Source of the DNA: Microbacterium enclense
GTDB taxonomy: Bacteria > Actinomycetota > Actinomycetes > Actinomycetales > Microbacteriaceae
Length of the DNA stretch: 64,000 bases
Reading direction: 5' to 3'
NCBI RefSeq assembly: GCF_001456955.1
Contig: NZ_KQ758473.1
Coordinates: 62,001 to 126,000, forward strand
Made by a program: the position numbers and the translations under genes. Positions 17,455-26,214 of this stretch are shown here, piece after piece. Every line of letters starts with the position of its first letter. The first letter of the stretch is position 1. The notes under the pieces were generated by a model. The model saw only the letters and a program-made list of their open reading frames with translations, was not told the origin of the DNA and did not search any database.

Positions 17455-18626
17455 GCATCGACAGCCAGCAGGCCTTCACCGACGACGAGCGCGAGCTCGG
17501 CGCGATGGTGCGCGAGTTCGCCGACGAGGTGATCGCGCCGCGCTCGTACGACGCCGACCGCGCCCACGAACTGCCGCTCGACATCGTGAAGCAGATGGGA
17601 GAGATCGGCCTGTTCGGCCTGCCCTTCCCCGAGGAGGTGGGCGGGCAGGGCGGCGACTACGCCAGCCTCTGCGTCGCCATCGAGGGCGTCGCCCGCGTCG
17701 ACCAGTCGATGGCGATCACCCTCGAGGCCGGGGTGGGGCTCGGCGCCATGCCGATCTACCGCTACGGCAGCGAGCAGCAGAAGGCCGAATACCTGCCCGA
17801 CCTCGTCGCCGGTCGCGCGCTCGCCGGATTCGGACTCACCGAGGCCGAGGCCGGCAGCGACGCCGGCGCCACCCGCACCACCGCGCGGCTCGAGGGTGGC
17901 GAGTGGGTGATCGACGGGTCGAAGCAGTTCATCACCAACTCCGGCACCGACATCACCCGGTTCGTCACCGTCACCGCGGTCACGGGGCGCACCGGCGACC
18001 GCCCCGAGATCTCGACCATCATCGTGCCCAACGGCACGCCCGGCTTCACCGTGGGTCCCGCGTACGACAAGGTCGGCTGGAACGCCTCCGACACCCATCC
18101 GCTCACCTTCGACGGCGTGCGCGTCCCGGAGGCCAACCTGCTCGGCGAGCGCGGGCACGGCTTCAAGAACTTCCTCCGCACGCTCGACGAGGGCCGCGTC
18201 GCCATCGCCGCCCTCGCCACGGGAGCCGCCGAGGGCTGCCTCGAGGCCGCCGTCGACTACGCGCGAAGCCGCACCGTCTTCGGAGAACGCCTGTCGACGC
18301 GGCAGAGCATGCAGTTCCTGCTCGCGCGCATGCACGCCCGCGTGCACACCGCCCGCCTCGCCTGGGTGCACGCCGCCCGCCTGTGCGACGCCGGCAAGCC
18401 GTTCTCGGTGGATGCCGCGGTCGCCAAGATGACCGCCAGCGACGCGGCCATGGCCAACGCGCGGGATGCGACGCAGGTGTTCGGCGGCAACGGGTTCATC
18501 AACGAATACCCGGTCGCCCGGCACTATCGCGACTCGAAGATCCTCGAGATCGGCGAGGGGACGACCGAGGTGCAGCTCATGGTGATCTCGCGCGCGCTCG
18601 GGCTCACCGGTACCGTTGCCGCATGA
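17451..18626 (+). CDS. Acyl-CoA dehydrogenase (probable isovaleryl-CoA dehydrogenase)
   Basis: A 391-residue FAD acyl-CoA dehydrogenase with GFGLTEAEAGSDAGATRTTA (flavin loop), DEGRVAIAALATGAAEGCLE, QVFGGNGFINEYPVARHYRD and the C-terminal ILEIGEGTTEVQ. FadE19 stands at this point in the mycobacterial cluster. The neighbouring methylcrotonyl-CoA carboxylase makes isovaleryl-CoA the likely substrate, but other short branched acyl-CoAs are possible. GTG 17451 overlaps the accA1 stop and its own stop overlaps the MaoC start, so translation is probably coupled. Confidence 0.85.
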   Translation: MSIDSQQAFTDDERELGAMVREFADEVIAPRSYDADRAHELPLDIVKQMGEIGLFGLPFPEEVGGQGGDYASLCVAIEGVARVDQSMAITLEAGVGLGAMPIYRYGSEQQKAEYLPDLVAGRALAGFGLTEAEAGSDAGATRTTARLEGGEWVIDGSKQFITNSGTDITRFVTVTAVTGRTGDRPEISTIIVPNGTPGFTVGPAYDKVGWNASDTHPLTFDGVRVPEANLLGERGHGFKNFLRTLDEGRVAIAALATGAAEGCLEAAVDYARSRTVFGERLSTRQSMQFLLARMHARVHTARLAWVHAARLCDAGKPFSVDAAVAKMTASDAAMANARDATQVFGGNGFINEYPVARHYRDSKILEIGEGTTEVQLMVISRALGLTGTVAA

Positions 18627-19090
18627 TCGAGCAGCGCGGCCTTTTCCTCGAGGAGTTCGTCGTCGGCGAGAAGTACGCGCACCGCCCCGGGCGCACGGTC
18701 ACCGACGCCGACAACGTGCTGTTCACCACCCTCACGATGAACACGCAGGCGCTTCACCTCGATGCCGCGTTCTCGGCGACCCAGCCCTTCGGCCGTCCGC
18801 TCGTGAACTCGATGTGGACGCTGTCGACCCTCATCGGCCTGTCGGTCGCGCAGCTCACGCAGGGCACGCTCGTCGCCCAGCTCGGCCTCACCGACGTGAG
18901 CTTCCCCGCGCCGCTGTTCGTCGGCGACACCCTCACGGCCGAGACCGAGGTCGTGTCGGTGCGGCCCTCGGCATCCCGTCCCGGACAGGGGGTCGTCGTG
19001 CTCGCGCACACCGGCTGCTCGCAGAACGACGAGGTGGTGGTCACGGCCACCCGAACGGTGCTCGTGTGGACGAAGGACGGCGCGGCATGA
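18623..19090 (+). CDS. MaoC family dehydratase
   Basis: A 155-residue single hot-dog domain. The segment TRTVTDADNVLFTTLTMNTQ is replaced here by GRTVTDADNVLFTTLTMNTQ, with ALHLDAAFSATQPFGRPLVN giving the hydratase His. Family members hydrate trans-2-enoyl-CoA to R-3-hydroxyacyl-CoA. Its place between the dehydrogenase/carboxylase genes and the CitE lyase suggests hydration of 3-methylglutaconyl-CoA to (R)-HMG-CoA, as proposed for the equivalent mycobacterial cluster. It overlaps the genes on both sides by 4 bases (ATGA junctions). Confidence 0.85.
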   Translation: MIEQRGLFLEEFVVGEKYAHRPGRTVTDADNVLFTTLTMNTQALHLDAAFSATQPFGRPLVNSMWTLSTLIGLSVAQLTQGTLVAQLGLTDVSFPAPLFVGDTLTAETEVVSVRPSASRPGQGVVVLAHTGCSQNDEVVVTATRTVLVWTKDGAA

Positions 19091-19911
19091 GCGGGGCGCA
19101 CCCCGATGCGCGCCCCTTCGCTCCGGGGCCCGCGCTGCTGTTCGTCCCGGGTGACCGGCCCGAGAGGCTTCCCAAGGCCCTCGACCGGGCGGATGCCGCG
19201 ATCCTCGACCTCGAAGACGCCGTCGCCGGGCACGCCAAGACCGTCGCGCGCGAGGCGATGATCGCGGCCGATCCCGACCCCGACCGTGTCATCGTGCGCG
19301 TGAACGGGCCCGAGACCCCGGACTTCGCGCACGATCTCGCGGCGCTTGCCGAGACCCGCGTCCGCACCGTGATGGTCGCCAAGGCCGAGGATCCGGCATC
19401 CCTCGCCCCCCTCGAGGGCTACGACGTGGTCGCGCTGTGTGAGACCGCCCGCGGAGTGGTGAACGCCGAGCACCTCGCCGCGCTTGCGCAGGTCGTCGCC
19501 CTCATGTGGGGCGCCGAAGACCTCGTCGCAAGCCTCGGGGGCACCTCCAGCCGGTTCGCCGACGGCACCTACCGCGATGTCGCCCGCCTCGCTCGATCGC
19601 GGGTGCTGCTGGCGGCCGGCGCCTTCGGCAAGCGCGCGATCGACGCCGTCCACGTCGACATCGGCGACCTCGACGGGCTCGCCCTCGAAGCTCAGGATGC
19701 CGCGGCCTCGGGGTTCGTCGCCAGCGCGTGCATCCACCCGGGGCAGGTGGAGACGATTCGTGCGGCCTACGCCCCGACGCCGGAGCAGCTGCGGTGGGCG
19801 CGCGGCGTGCTCGCGCAGGCCGAGGAGGGCGCGTTCCGCTTCGAGGGGCGCATGATCGACGAGCCCATCCTGCGCCACGCGCGCTCCCTGGTGGCGCGGG
19901 CGGGGAAGTAG
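19087..19911 (+). CDS. citE: CitE-like HpcH/HpaI lyase, probable (R)-HMG-CoA lyase
   Basis: A 274-residue TIM-barrel lyase with LLFVPGDRPERLPKALDRAD, ILDLEDAV (metal-binding region), CETARGVVNAEH and MWGAEDLVASLGG. No citrate lyase alpha or gamma genes accompany it, so it is not a citrate lyase subunit. The orthologous position in Mycobacterium (Rv2498c) is a stereospecific beta-hydroxyacyl-CoA lyase, which would complete leucine breakdown to acetyl-CoA plus acetoacetate. It is the last gene of the operon. Confidence 0.83.
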   Translation: MSGAHPDARPFAPGPALLFVPGDRPERLPKALDRADAAILDLEDAVAGHAKTVAREAMIAADPDPDRVIVRVNGPETPDFAHDLAALAETRVRTVMVAKAEDPASLAPLEGYDVVALCETARGVVNAEHLAALAQVVALMWGAEDLVASLGGTSSRFADGTYRDVARLARSRVLLAAGAFGKRAIDAVHVDIGDLDGLALEAQDAAASGFVASACIHPGQVETIRAAYAPTPEQLRWARGVLAQAEEGAFRFEGRMIDEPILRHARSLVARAGK

Positions 19912-19932
19912 CGGGCCAGCGGGGGAGGTGGC

Positions 19933-19946
19933 TGAGCCTGTCGAAG
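19933..19946. repeat. Half copy of the TCGACAGGCTCAG intergenic repeat
   Basis: TGAGCCTGTCGAAG, identical to the left arm inside accA1, sits 22 bases after the citE stop in the convergent spacer. Its mirror arm is absent, so it cannot form the full hairpin. Confidence 0.7.
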
Positions 19947-19967
19947 CCCCCGGGAAGCCGTGTCGGC

Positions 19968-20555
19968 CTAGCTCGCGACGCCCGCGTAGGCGAGCATCTC
20001 CCACGCGTCGCCGTCGAGGCGGAACGTCGTCGCCGAGCAGTTCGGCAGCCGTTCGCCCTCGCGGGGGAACTCCCCGGCGGTGGCGAACATGATGACCTCG
20101 CGGATCAACGCGCCGTGCGCGACCGCGATGACGTCGACGCCGTCGGGCGTCTCGGCGACGACCTCGGCCAGCGCGGCGAGCGCGCGCTCGCGCACGACCG
20201 GCCACGACTCGGCGTTCGGCACGTCGGCGGCGTGCCACGGCCCGTACGTCTCGTAGAAGGTGGGGGCGTCCATGCCCTCGGCGTCGCCGTAGGAGCGCTC
20301 CTGGAGTCCCGGCATCCGTCGGCTCACCGTCGTTCCGAGCGCCGCGGCGATCACGTCGGCGGTCTCGGCCGCGCGGGAGAGGTCGCTCGAGACGATGACG
20401 ACCTCGCGCCCCGCGTACTCGGCGGCGAGACGCTCGGCGAGCTCGCGCGCCTGTGCGCGACCGGTGTCGTTGAGGGGGATGTCGGTCGAGCCCTGGATGC
20501 GGCCCCCCGAGTTCCAGTCGGTCTCACCGTGTCGCACGAGGGTCAGGATCGTCAC
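19968..20555 (-). CDS. Histidine phosphatase family protein
   Basis: A 195-residue phosphoglycerate-mutase-like phosphatase. The catalytic LVRHGETDWN is at residues 6-15, the second Arg lies in SSDLSRAAETA, the acid in QERSYGDAEGMD, and the second catalytic His in AVAHGALIREV. The short length fits a broad-specificity phosphatase rather than the glycolytic enzyme. GTG 20555 appears leaderless: TAGGCT (complement 20562-20567) ends 6 bases before it. The 208-base gap to the next gene holds no clear gene. Confidence 0.88.
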   Translation of the reverse strand: MTILTLVRHGETDWNSGGRIQGSTDIPLNDTGRAQARELAERLAAEYAGREVVIVSSDLSRAAETADVIAAALGTTVSRRMPGLQERSYGDAEGMDAPTFYETYGPWHAADVPNAESWPVVRERALAALAEVVAETPDGVDVIAVAHGALIREVIMFATAGEFPREGERLPNCSATTFRLDGDAWEMLAYAGVAS

Positions 20556-20763
20556 GGTTTGAGCCTAACCGAGCGCGGCGCGCGAGGCGTGGGGCGGCGC
20601 ACAGGCGGTGGCGCGAGCCCGTCGGGGGTCGACGCCGGCTCGGCAGACGGGAGGGAATTCGCGGGAGGAAGGATGCCGCGGCGGTTTCCGGTCCTCCGCG
20701 CGCAGCTCCCCCGCTGACGGACCGCGCCCGCGGCGATGTCGTGGCTCGAAGAGGGGCGCCGGA

Positions 20764-21612
20764 CTACAGCAGCCCCGGCAGCCGCTCTGCGAACGCCCGC
20801 AGAGCGTGGCTGGTGCCGCCGTCGACCTTGACCGTCGCGCGCTGGTCGGCGCGGGTCTCGCCGCGGTTGATGATGACGACCGGGAGTCGCTTCCGGCGTG
20901 CGCGCTCGACGAGGCGGATGCCGGAGTTGACCACGAGCGACGATCCCGCGACCACCAGCGCGTCGCTGGTGTGCACGAGCTGCTCGGCCTCACGGAACTT
21001 CTCGACCGGGATGTACTCGCCGAAGAACACGACGTCGGGCTTCAGGGTGCCCCCGCACACCGAGCACACGGGCACGACGAAGCCGTCGGCCGACGCGGGC
21101 GTCACGTCGCCGTCGGGCCCGAGTTCGACGTTCTCGGGCAGGGAGATCCACGGGTTGTCGGCCTCGACCCGCTCGGCGAGGTCGCGCCGGTCGAACACCT
21201 GGCCGCACTGCAGGCAGCCCACCCGGCGCATGGTGCCGTGCAGCTCCACGACGCGCCCGCTGCCGGCGCGCACGTGCAGACCGTCGACGTTCTGCGTGAC
21301 GACGCCGTTCGCGACGCCCGCGGCTTCGAGCTCGGCGAGGGCGCGGTGGCCGTCGTTCGGCTCGGCGGCGGCGAACACCTTCCACCCGAGATGGCTGCCG
21401 ACCCAGTAGCGTCGGCGCGCGTCGGCACTGGCGAGGAACTGCTGCGCCGTCATGGGCGTGCGCGTCGGCGCACCCTTGCCGCGATAGTCGGGGATGCCCG
21501 AATCGGTGGACACGCCCGCGCCCGTCAGCACCGCGATCCGGCGGCCGGCGAGCACCTCGAGAGCCCGATCGATGGATGCCGAGGACCCGGCATCCTTCGT
21601 CGTGTCGGTCAT
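20764..21612 (-). CDS. Sir2 family NAD-dependent protein deacylase
   Basis: A 282-residue sirtuin. The NAD-binding loop is AVLTGAGVSTDSGIPDYRG, the catalytic His is in TQNVDGLHVRAG, and the zinc ribbon is CLQC plus CSVC. GSSLVVNSG is the second NAD motif. It removes acetyl or other acyl groups from lysines such as those of acyl-CoA synthetases. ATG 21612 has GGAGGT 5 bases upstream and a -10-like TAGACT further up. It is divergent from the TrmH-type gene. Confidence 0.9.
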   Translation of the reverse strand: MTDTTKDAGSSASIDRALEVLAGRRIAVLTGAGVSTDSGIPDYRGKGAPTRTPMTAQQFLASADARRRYWVGSHLGWKVFAAAEPNDGHRALAELEAAGVANGVVTQNVDGLHVRAGSGRVVELHGTMRRVGCLQCGQVFDRRDLAERVEADNPWISLPENVELGPDGDVTPASADGFVVPVCSVCGGTLKPDVVFFGEYIPVEKFREAEQLVHTSDALVVAGSSLVVNSGIRLVERARRKRLPVVIINRGETRADQRATVKVDGGTSHALRAFAERLPGLL

Positions 21613-21769
21613 GCACACCTCCGTCGCACCGAGTCTAGAGCGGGGCGCCGACACCCGGCTCCCGCGAGGGACGACGGGCGAACGCTCAGAACGCCCGGAC
21701 GACTTGACACCCCCCGCCCCGGAATGCTCGGGCGGGGCCCGGGGGTGGCGCGGCTGGCACGATGGGACG

Positions 21770-22576
21770 ATGCCCGTCATCCCGCTCGACACCGTCGACG
21801 ACCCGCGCCTCACCGACTACCGCGACCTCACCGACGTGTCGTTGCGCCGCGTATCGGAGCCCGCGGGAGGGCTCTACATCGCGGAGTCGTCCAAGGTGCT
21901 CGCCCGGGCGCTGAGCGCCGGCCACCGCCCCCGCTCGGTGCTCGTCCAGGAGAAGTTCCTCGCCGACGCCCTCTCCCTCGTCGGTGACGATGGCGAGATT
22001 TACGTCGTCTCTGCCGAGATCGCCGAGCAGGTCACCGGATACACCGTGCACCGGGGGCTCCTGGCATCCATGCACCGTCCCGCGCTGGCATCCGTCGAGG
22101 AGGTCGTGCGCGACGCGCGGCTCGTCGTCGTGCTCGAGGACATCGTCGACCACACCAACATCGGCGCCGCGTTCCGTTCCGCAGCGGCTCTCGGCGCGGA
22201 CGCCGTGCTCGTCACCCCGCGCTGCGCCGATCCGCTCTACCGGCGGAGCGTGCGGGTGAGCATGGGCACGGTGTTCCAGGTGCCGTGGACGCGGCTGCCC
22301 GAGTGGTCGGAGGCGACGCCGCTGCTGCACGACGCGGGCTTGCACCTGGCCGCCCTCGCCCTCTCCGACGATGCCGTCACCCTCGACGACTTCTCGGCCG
22401 CGGGGCACGAGCGGGTCGCCCTGCTGCTCGGCGCGGAGGGAGACGGCCTCTCGCGCCGTGCGTTGGAAGCCGCCGACACGGTGGTGACGATTCCGATGGC
22501 CGGCGGAGTCGACTCGCTCAACGTCGCCGCGGCGAGCGCCGTCGCGCTGTGGGAGCTGGGGCGCGGGCGGCGCTGA
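21770..22576 (+). CDS. TrmH/SpoU family RNA methyltransferase
   Basis: A 268-residue SPOUT enzyme. The three knot motifs are clear: EDIVDHTNIGAAFRSAAALG, LLGAEGDGLSRRALEAAD, and IPMAGGVDSLNVAAASAVAL. An N-terminal RNA-binding substrate domain precedes them (SKVLARALSAGHRP). It probably 2'-O-methylates a ribose in rRNA or tRNA; the target cannot be told. The 52-bp tandem repeat begins downstream. Confidence 0.9.
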   Translation: MPVIPLDTVDDPRLTDYRDLTDVSLRRVSEPAGGLYIAESSKVLARALSAGHRPRSVLVQEKFLADALSLVGDDGEIYVVSAEIAEQVTGYTVHRGLLASMHRPALASVEEVVRDARLVVVLEDIVDHTNIGAAFRSAAALGADAVLVTPRCADPLYRRSVRVSMGTVFQVPWTRLPEWSEATPLLHDAGLHLAALALSDDAVTLDDFSAAGHERVALLLGAEGDGLSRRALEAADTVVTIPMAGGVDSLNVAAASAVALWELGRGRR

Positions 22577-22636
22577 GCTCGACGGGCAGCGCGGGTTCAC
22601 GCTCGCTGCGCCGCGGTCCGACACCGGCGGCCGCGC

Positions 22637-22836
22637 CTTCGCGTGCCGGCGCCGCGCCGTCACATCGGGGTCTCGCGCGAGGCGAGCTTGTCGCGCGCGG
22701 GCGTGGTGCCGTCACATCGGCGTCTCGCGCGAAGCTAGCTTGTCGCGTGCCGGCGTCGTGCCGTCACATCGGCGTCTCGCGCGAGCCGCGCCTGTCGCGC
22801 GCGGGCGTGGTGCCGTCACATCGGCGTCTCGCGCGA
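22637..22836. repeat. 52-bp tandem repeat, about 3.8 copies
   Basis: GCCGTCACATCGG(C/G)GTCTCGCG recurs at 22656, 22708, 22760 and 22812, exactly 52 bases apart, with a partial unit to the left (CTTCGCGTGCCGGCG near 22639). Units vary mainly after GCGCGA. The first unit on the minus strand contains the end of the GDSL gene (SRETPM-stop), so the array extends from its stop codon. Period 52 is not a multiple of three, so the copies are not in one frame. Confidence 0.92.
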
Positions 22837-23676
22837 AGCGGCGGCATCCCGGCCCGGTGCGAGCGTGACAACGGGGAGCGGCTCGGGGCGTTTGGCGGCG
22901 ATGTGATCGCCCGACGACTGATGGCGCAGGCGTCGCAGCACCCACGGCACGAGGTACGACCGAGCCCAGACCAGGTCTTTCTCGCGCGCGGCACGCCAGG
23001 TGGTGGCCGCGAGGGCCTCGGGCTGCCGGGGCTGCAGATCGTTCGGCACGTTCAACGAGCGCAAGACCATGCGCGCCACCTCGTGGTGACCGAGCGCGTT
23101 GTAGTGCAGGCGGTCGTCGTCGAAGAACCGCATGTCCTGCACCTCTTTCAAGCCCCACTGGTCGGCGACGACGCAGTCGTGGGCGTCGGCGATCGCGCGG
23201 ATGTTCTCGTTGTAGATCGCGACCTTGCCCCGGATGCCACGGAACACGGGCGTGAACTCCGTGTCGACGGCCGTGAACACGACGACGGTGGCATTGTCGC
23301 GGCGCAGGCGTACCACGGCGTCTTCGAACTGCCTCGCGACGGCGTCGGGATCGCTGCCGGGACGGATGACGTCGTTACCCCCGGCCGAGAAAGTGATGAG
23401 GTCGGGCTTGAGGGCGAGAGCGGGCTCGATCTGGTCGGCGACGATCTGCCCGATCAGCTTCCCTCGGACCGCGAGGTTGGCGTACGCGAAGTCGTCGACC
23501 TGCGCGGCGAGCACCTCGGCGACGCGATCGGCCCAGCCGCGGTGGCCGCCGTCGGGCAGCGGGTCGCCGATGCCCTCGGTGAACGAATCGCCGAGGGCGA
23601 CATAGCGGCGCCAGGGATGCGGGCCGGGGTTGTCGGGCGAGGGCGAGGTGCGGGGCGAGTGCGGATCGAGTGTCAT
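22816..23676 (-). CDS. SGNH/GDSL hydrolase
   Basis: A 286-residue SGNH esterase/lipase. Block I is YVALGDSFTEGIGDP with the Ser nucleophile, block II has the Gly in NLAVRGKLIGQ, block III is SAGGNDVI, and block V is DDDRLHYNALGHHE with the Asp/His pair. There is no signal peptide, so it is probably cytosolic. ATG 23676 follows GGAGGTTTCG. The last codons (SRETPM) belong to the first unit of the downstream 52-bp repeat. Confidence 0.88.
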   Translation of the reverse strand: MTLDPHSPRTSPSPDNPGPHPWRRYVALGDSFTEGIGDPLPDGGHRGWADRVAEVLAAQVDDFAYANLAVRGKLIGQIVADQIEPALALKPDLITFSAGGNDVIRPGSDPDAVARQFEDAVVRLRRDNATVVVFTAVDTEFTPVFRGIRGKVAIYNENIRAIADAHDCVVADQWGLKEVQDMRFFDDDRLHYNALGHHEVARMVLRSLNVPNDLQPRQPEALAATTWRAAREKDLVWARSYLVPWVLRRLRHQSSGDHIAAKRPEPLPVVTLAPGRDAAASRETPM

Positions 23677-24003
23677 CGAAACCTCCACCTCCAGGCTAAC
23701 CCCGGCCTCCGACATCGCGAGGGCGCGGTCTCGGCCGGCGGTCGTCGGTCCGTCGCGGCACCGCTCGGAGGCCGCGCGCGTCGCGCTACAGCCGTGCACG
23801 ACGCAGGAGTTCCGGACGGGCCCGACACGCCGCGCCCCCGAATCCGATGCCGAGCCGGGGCTGGGGTGTCGAATGTCCTGCGTTGTGCACGCCCCGCGGT
23901 CGCCGACCGGGAGAGCGGCGACGGCCGACGGTCCACACCCCGCGTCGGGGAGCGTGCGGGTGACCTATCGTTGATGTTCGCGCTCGCGAGGAAAGGAGGG
24001 TCG
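23677..24003. other. Divergent intergenic region with a long imperfect inverted repeat
   Basis: It separates the GDSL and helicase genes. GTGCACGACGCAGGA (23794-23808) is mirrored by TCCTGCGTTGTGCAC (23876-23890), 15-base arms with one mismatch about 67 bases apart, and an inner CGACACGCC is mirrored by GGGGTGTCG. TATCGT (23966-23971) is a plausible -10 and AAAGGAGGG a strong ribosome site for the helicase; TAGCCT on the minus strand may serve the GDSL gene. Confidence 0.55.
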
Positions 24004-26214
24004 ATGCTGGAAGAAGAAGCCCGCACCTCGAACCTCCCGCATCCGGATGCCGCGACCTCGGCACCGCGCATCGCCAGTCCCGGCCCGGTCGCGAGTCCCG
24101 GCCCGGTCGCGAGTCCCGGCCCGGTCGCGAGCCCCGGCCCGGTGGCGAGCCTTGGCCGGGTCGCCAGTCCCCGCCCGGTCGCGAGCCCCGGACCCGCGGC
24201 ATCCGTCTCCGCCGCCTCGGCAATCCCGCCCGCTCCCGTGGCATCCTCGCCCGCCCCCGCGGCATCCACCCCGCCCGCACCGGCGAGCCCCGCCCCCGCG
24301 GCATCCATCCCCCTCGATCCGGCCCACGCCACCGCCCCCGTGGCCGACCACCCCGTCCCGGGCGACGCCCCGTCGCCCGTCGACGGCGTCGAACCCCACT
24401 TCGGCTCGTTCGCCGCCGAGCACCTCTCGCCGTCGTTCCCGCAGCGCGCGCCGTGGGGAACCGCCCAGCGCCTCCGCGCCTGGCAGGCCGAGGCGCTCGA
24501 CCTCTACTTCGGCCTCGACGGACCCGACGGCGAGGGCAAGGGTCCGCGCGACTTCCTCGCCGCCGCCACCCCGGGCGCCGGCAAGACGACGTTCGCCCTG
24601 CGCCTGGCATCCGAGCTCATGCGCCGCCGCGTCGTCGACCGCATCGTCGTCGTCGCCCCCACCGAGCACCTCAAGACCCAGTGGGCCGAGGCGGCCGCGC
24701 GCGTCGGCATCCGTCTCGATCCGTTCTTCTCCAACCGCCACGCCACGCCCTCGCGGCAGTACCACGGCGTCGCGGTCACCTACGCCCAGGTCGCGGTCAA
24801 GGCCGAGGTGCACCAGCGCCTGACGATGGATGCCAGAACCCTCGTCATCCTCGACGAGGTGCACCACGGCGGCGACGCCCTCAGCTGGGGCGATGCGCTG
24901 CGCGAGGCCTACAGCCGTGCCACCCGCCGCCTGCTGCTGTCGGGAACGCCGTTCCGCAGCGACACCGCGCCGATCCCGTTCGTGGAATACCACCCGAACG
25001 CCAAGGGCATCCGCCTCTCCCGCACCGACTACGCCTACGGCTACAAACGGGCCCTCGAAGACGGCGTCGTGCGCCCTGTGTTCTTCCTCGTCTACGCCGG
25101 TCAGATGCGCTGGCGCACCAAGGCGGGCGAAGAGATGGAGGCCCAGCTCGGGCAGGACAACACCAAGGACATCACCTCGCAGGCCTGGCGCACCGCGCTC
25201 GATCCGAACGGCGATTGGATCCCGGCCGTCCTCCGCTCCGCCGACCGTCGACTCACCGAGGTGCGCGAGACGGTTCCGGATGCCGGGGGCCTGGTCATCG
25301 CGACCGATCAGACCGCCGCGCGGGCGTACGCGGCCATCCTCGAAGACATCAGCGGCGAGAAGGTCACCGTCGTGCTCTCCGACGAGGCCGAGGCCTCGGG
25401 CCGTATCGAGACGTTCTCGAAGGGCACGAGCCGCTGGATGGTCGCCGTCCGCATGGTGTCGGAGGGCGTCGACGTTCCGCGCCTCGCCGTCGGGGTCTAT
25501 GCGACGAGCGCCTCGACGCCGCTCTTCTTCGCCCAGGCCATCGGGCGTTTCGTGCGCGCTCGCCGCCGCGGCGAGACGGCCAGCGTGTTCCTGCCGAACG
25601 TGCCGCAGCTACTCGCGCTCGCCGGCGAGATGGAGGCGCAGCGCGAGCACGCCCTCGACCGCGACAGCGACGCGGACGATCAGTGGAACGCCGAAGAAGA
25701 TTTGATGGATGCCGCCGAGCGCGAGGACAAGGCCTCCGATGCGCTCGAGCAGGAGTTCGAGTACCAGGCTCTCGGCTCGCTCGCCCACTTCGACCGCGTG
25801 ATGTTCGACGGGCAGGAGTTCGGTCAGCTCGCCGTGCCGGGAACCATCGAGGAGGAGGAGTTCCTCGGCATCCCGGGTCTGCTCGAACCCGAGCAGGTGC
25901 ACGAGGTGCTGATGTCGCGCGCGACCCGGCAGTCGCGGCACCGCTCCACCCGCGAGGCGACCGAGAAGGAGAACGGCGTCGAACCGCCCAGCGTCGACGA
26001 CGGCGGGCTCCCGGCGCCGCTGCACCGCACGCTGAAAGAGCAGCGGCAGCTGCTGAACACGATGGTCGGCCTGTACGCGCGTCAGAGCGGCGAGCCGCAC
26101 GGTCTCGTGCACGCCGAGCTCCGGCGCATCTGCGGCGGTCCCGCCGTGTCGCACGCGACCGTCGCGCAGCTGCAGGCGCGCATCGACGTGCTGCGCAAGC
26201 GCGTGCACTCCTGA
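24004..26214 (+). CDS. DEAD/DEAH-box (DEVH) superfamily 2 helicase
   Basis: The 736-residue protein has motif I ATPGAGKTTFALR (about residue 188), Ia VVVAPTEHLKTQW, motif II ILDEVHHGGDALSWG, motif III LLLSGTPFRSD, and motif VI QAIGRFVRARRRG. This arrangement resembles the ComFA/RadD-like type III-Res helicases. About 130 residues before the core are low complexity, starting with seven near-perfect 6-residue repeats SPGPVA (residues 25-66). ATG 24004 is set by the strong AAAGGAGGG site 5 bases upstream. The nucleic acid target is unknown. Confidence 0.88.
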   Translation: MLEEEARTSNLPHPDAATSAPRIASPGPVASPGPVASPGPVASPGPVASLGRVASPRPVASPGPAASVSAASAIPPAPVASSPAPAASTPPAPASPAPAASIPLDPAHATAPVADHPVPGDAPSPVDGVEPHFGSFAAEHLSPSFPQRAPWGTAQRLRAWQAEALDLYFGLDGPDGEGKGPRDFLAAATPGAGKTTFALRLASELMRRRVVDRIVVVAPTEHLKTQWAEAAARVGIRLDPFFSNRHATPSRQYHGVAVTYAQVAVKAEVHQRLTMDARTLVILDEVHHGGDALSWGDALREAYSRATRRLLLSGTPFRSDTAPIPFVEYHPNAKGIRLSRTDYAYGYKRALEDGVVRPVFFLVYAGQMRWRTKAGEEMEAQLGQDNTKDITSQAWRTALDPNGDWIPAVLRSADRRLTEVRETVPDAGGLVIATDQTAARAYAAILEDISGEKVTVVLSDEAEASGRIETFSKGTSRWMVAVRMVSEGVDVPRLAVGVYATSASTPLFFAQAIGRFVRARRRGETASVFLPNVPQLLALAGEMEAQREHALDRDSDADDQWNAEEDLMDAAEREDKASDALEQEFEYQALGSLAHFDRVMFDGQEFGQLAVPGTIEEEEFLGIPGLLEPEQVHEVLMSRATRQSRHRSTREATEKENGVEPPSVDDGGLPAPLHRTLKEQRQLLNTMVGLYARQSGEPHGLVHAELRRICGGPAVSHATVAQLQARIDVLRKRVHS

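Noticed and set aside
19087-19911. Citrate lyase beta subunit
   Set aside because: No alpha, gamma or ligase genes are present and the operon is for acyl-CoA breakdown.
22637-22836. CRISPR array in the 52-bp repeat
   Set aside because: The whole 52-bp unit is repeated head to tail; there are no unique spacers.
22285-24003. Helicase reading frame extended far upstream through the TrmH gene and repeats
   Set aside because: The extension reads through another gene and the 52-bp array; a strong ribosome-binding site sits right before ATG 24004.
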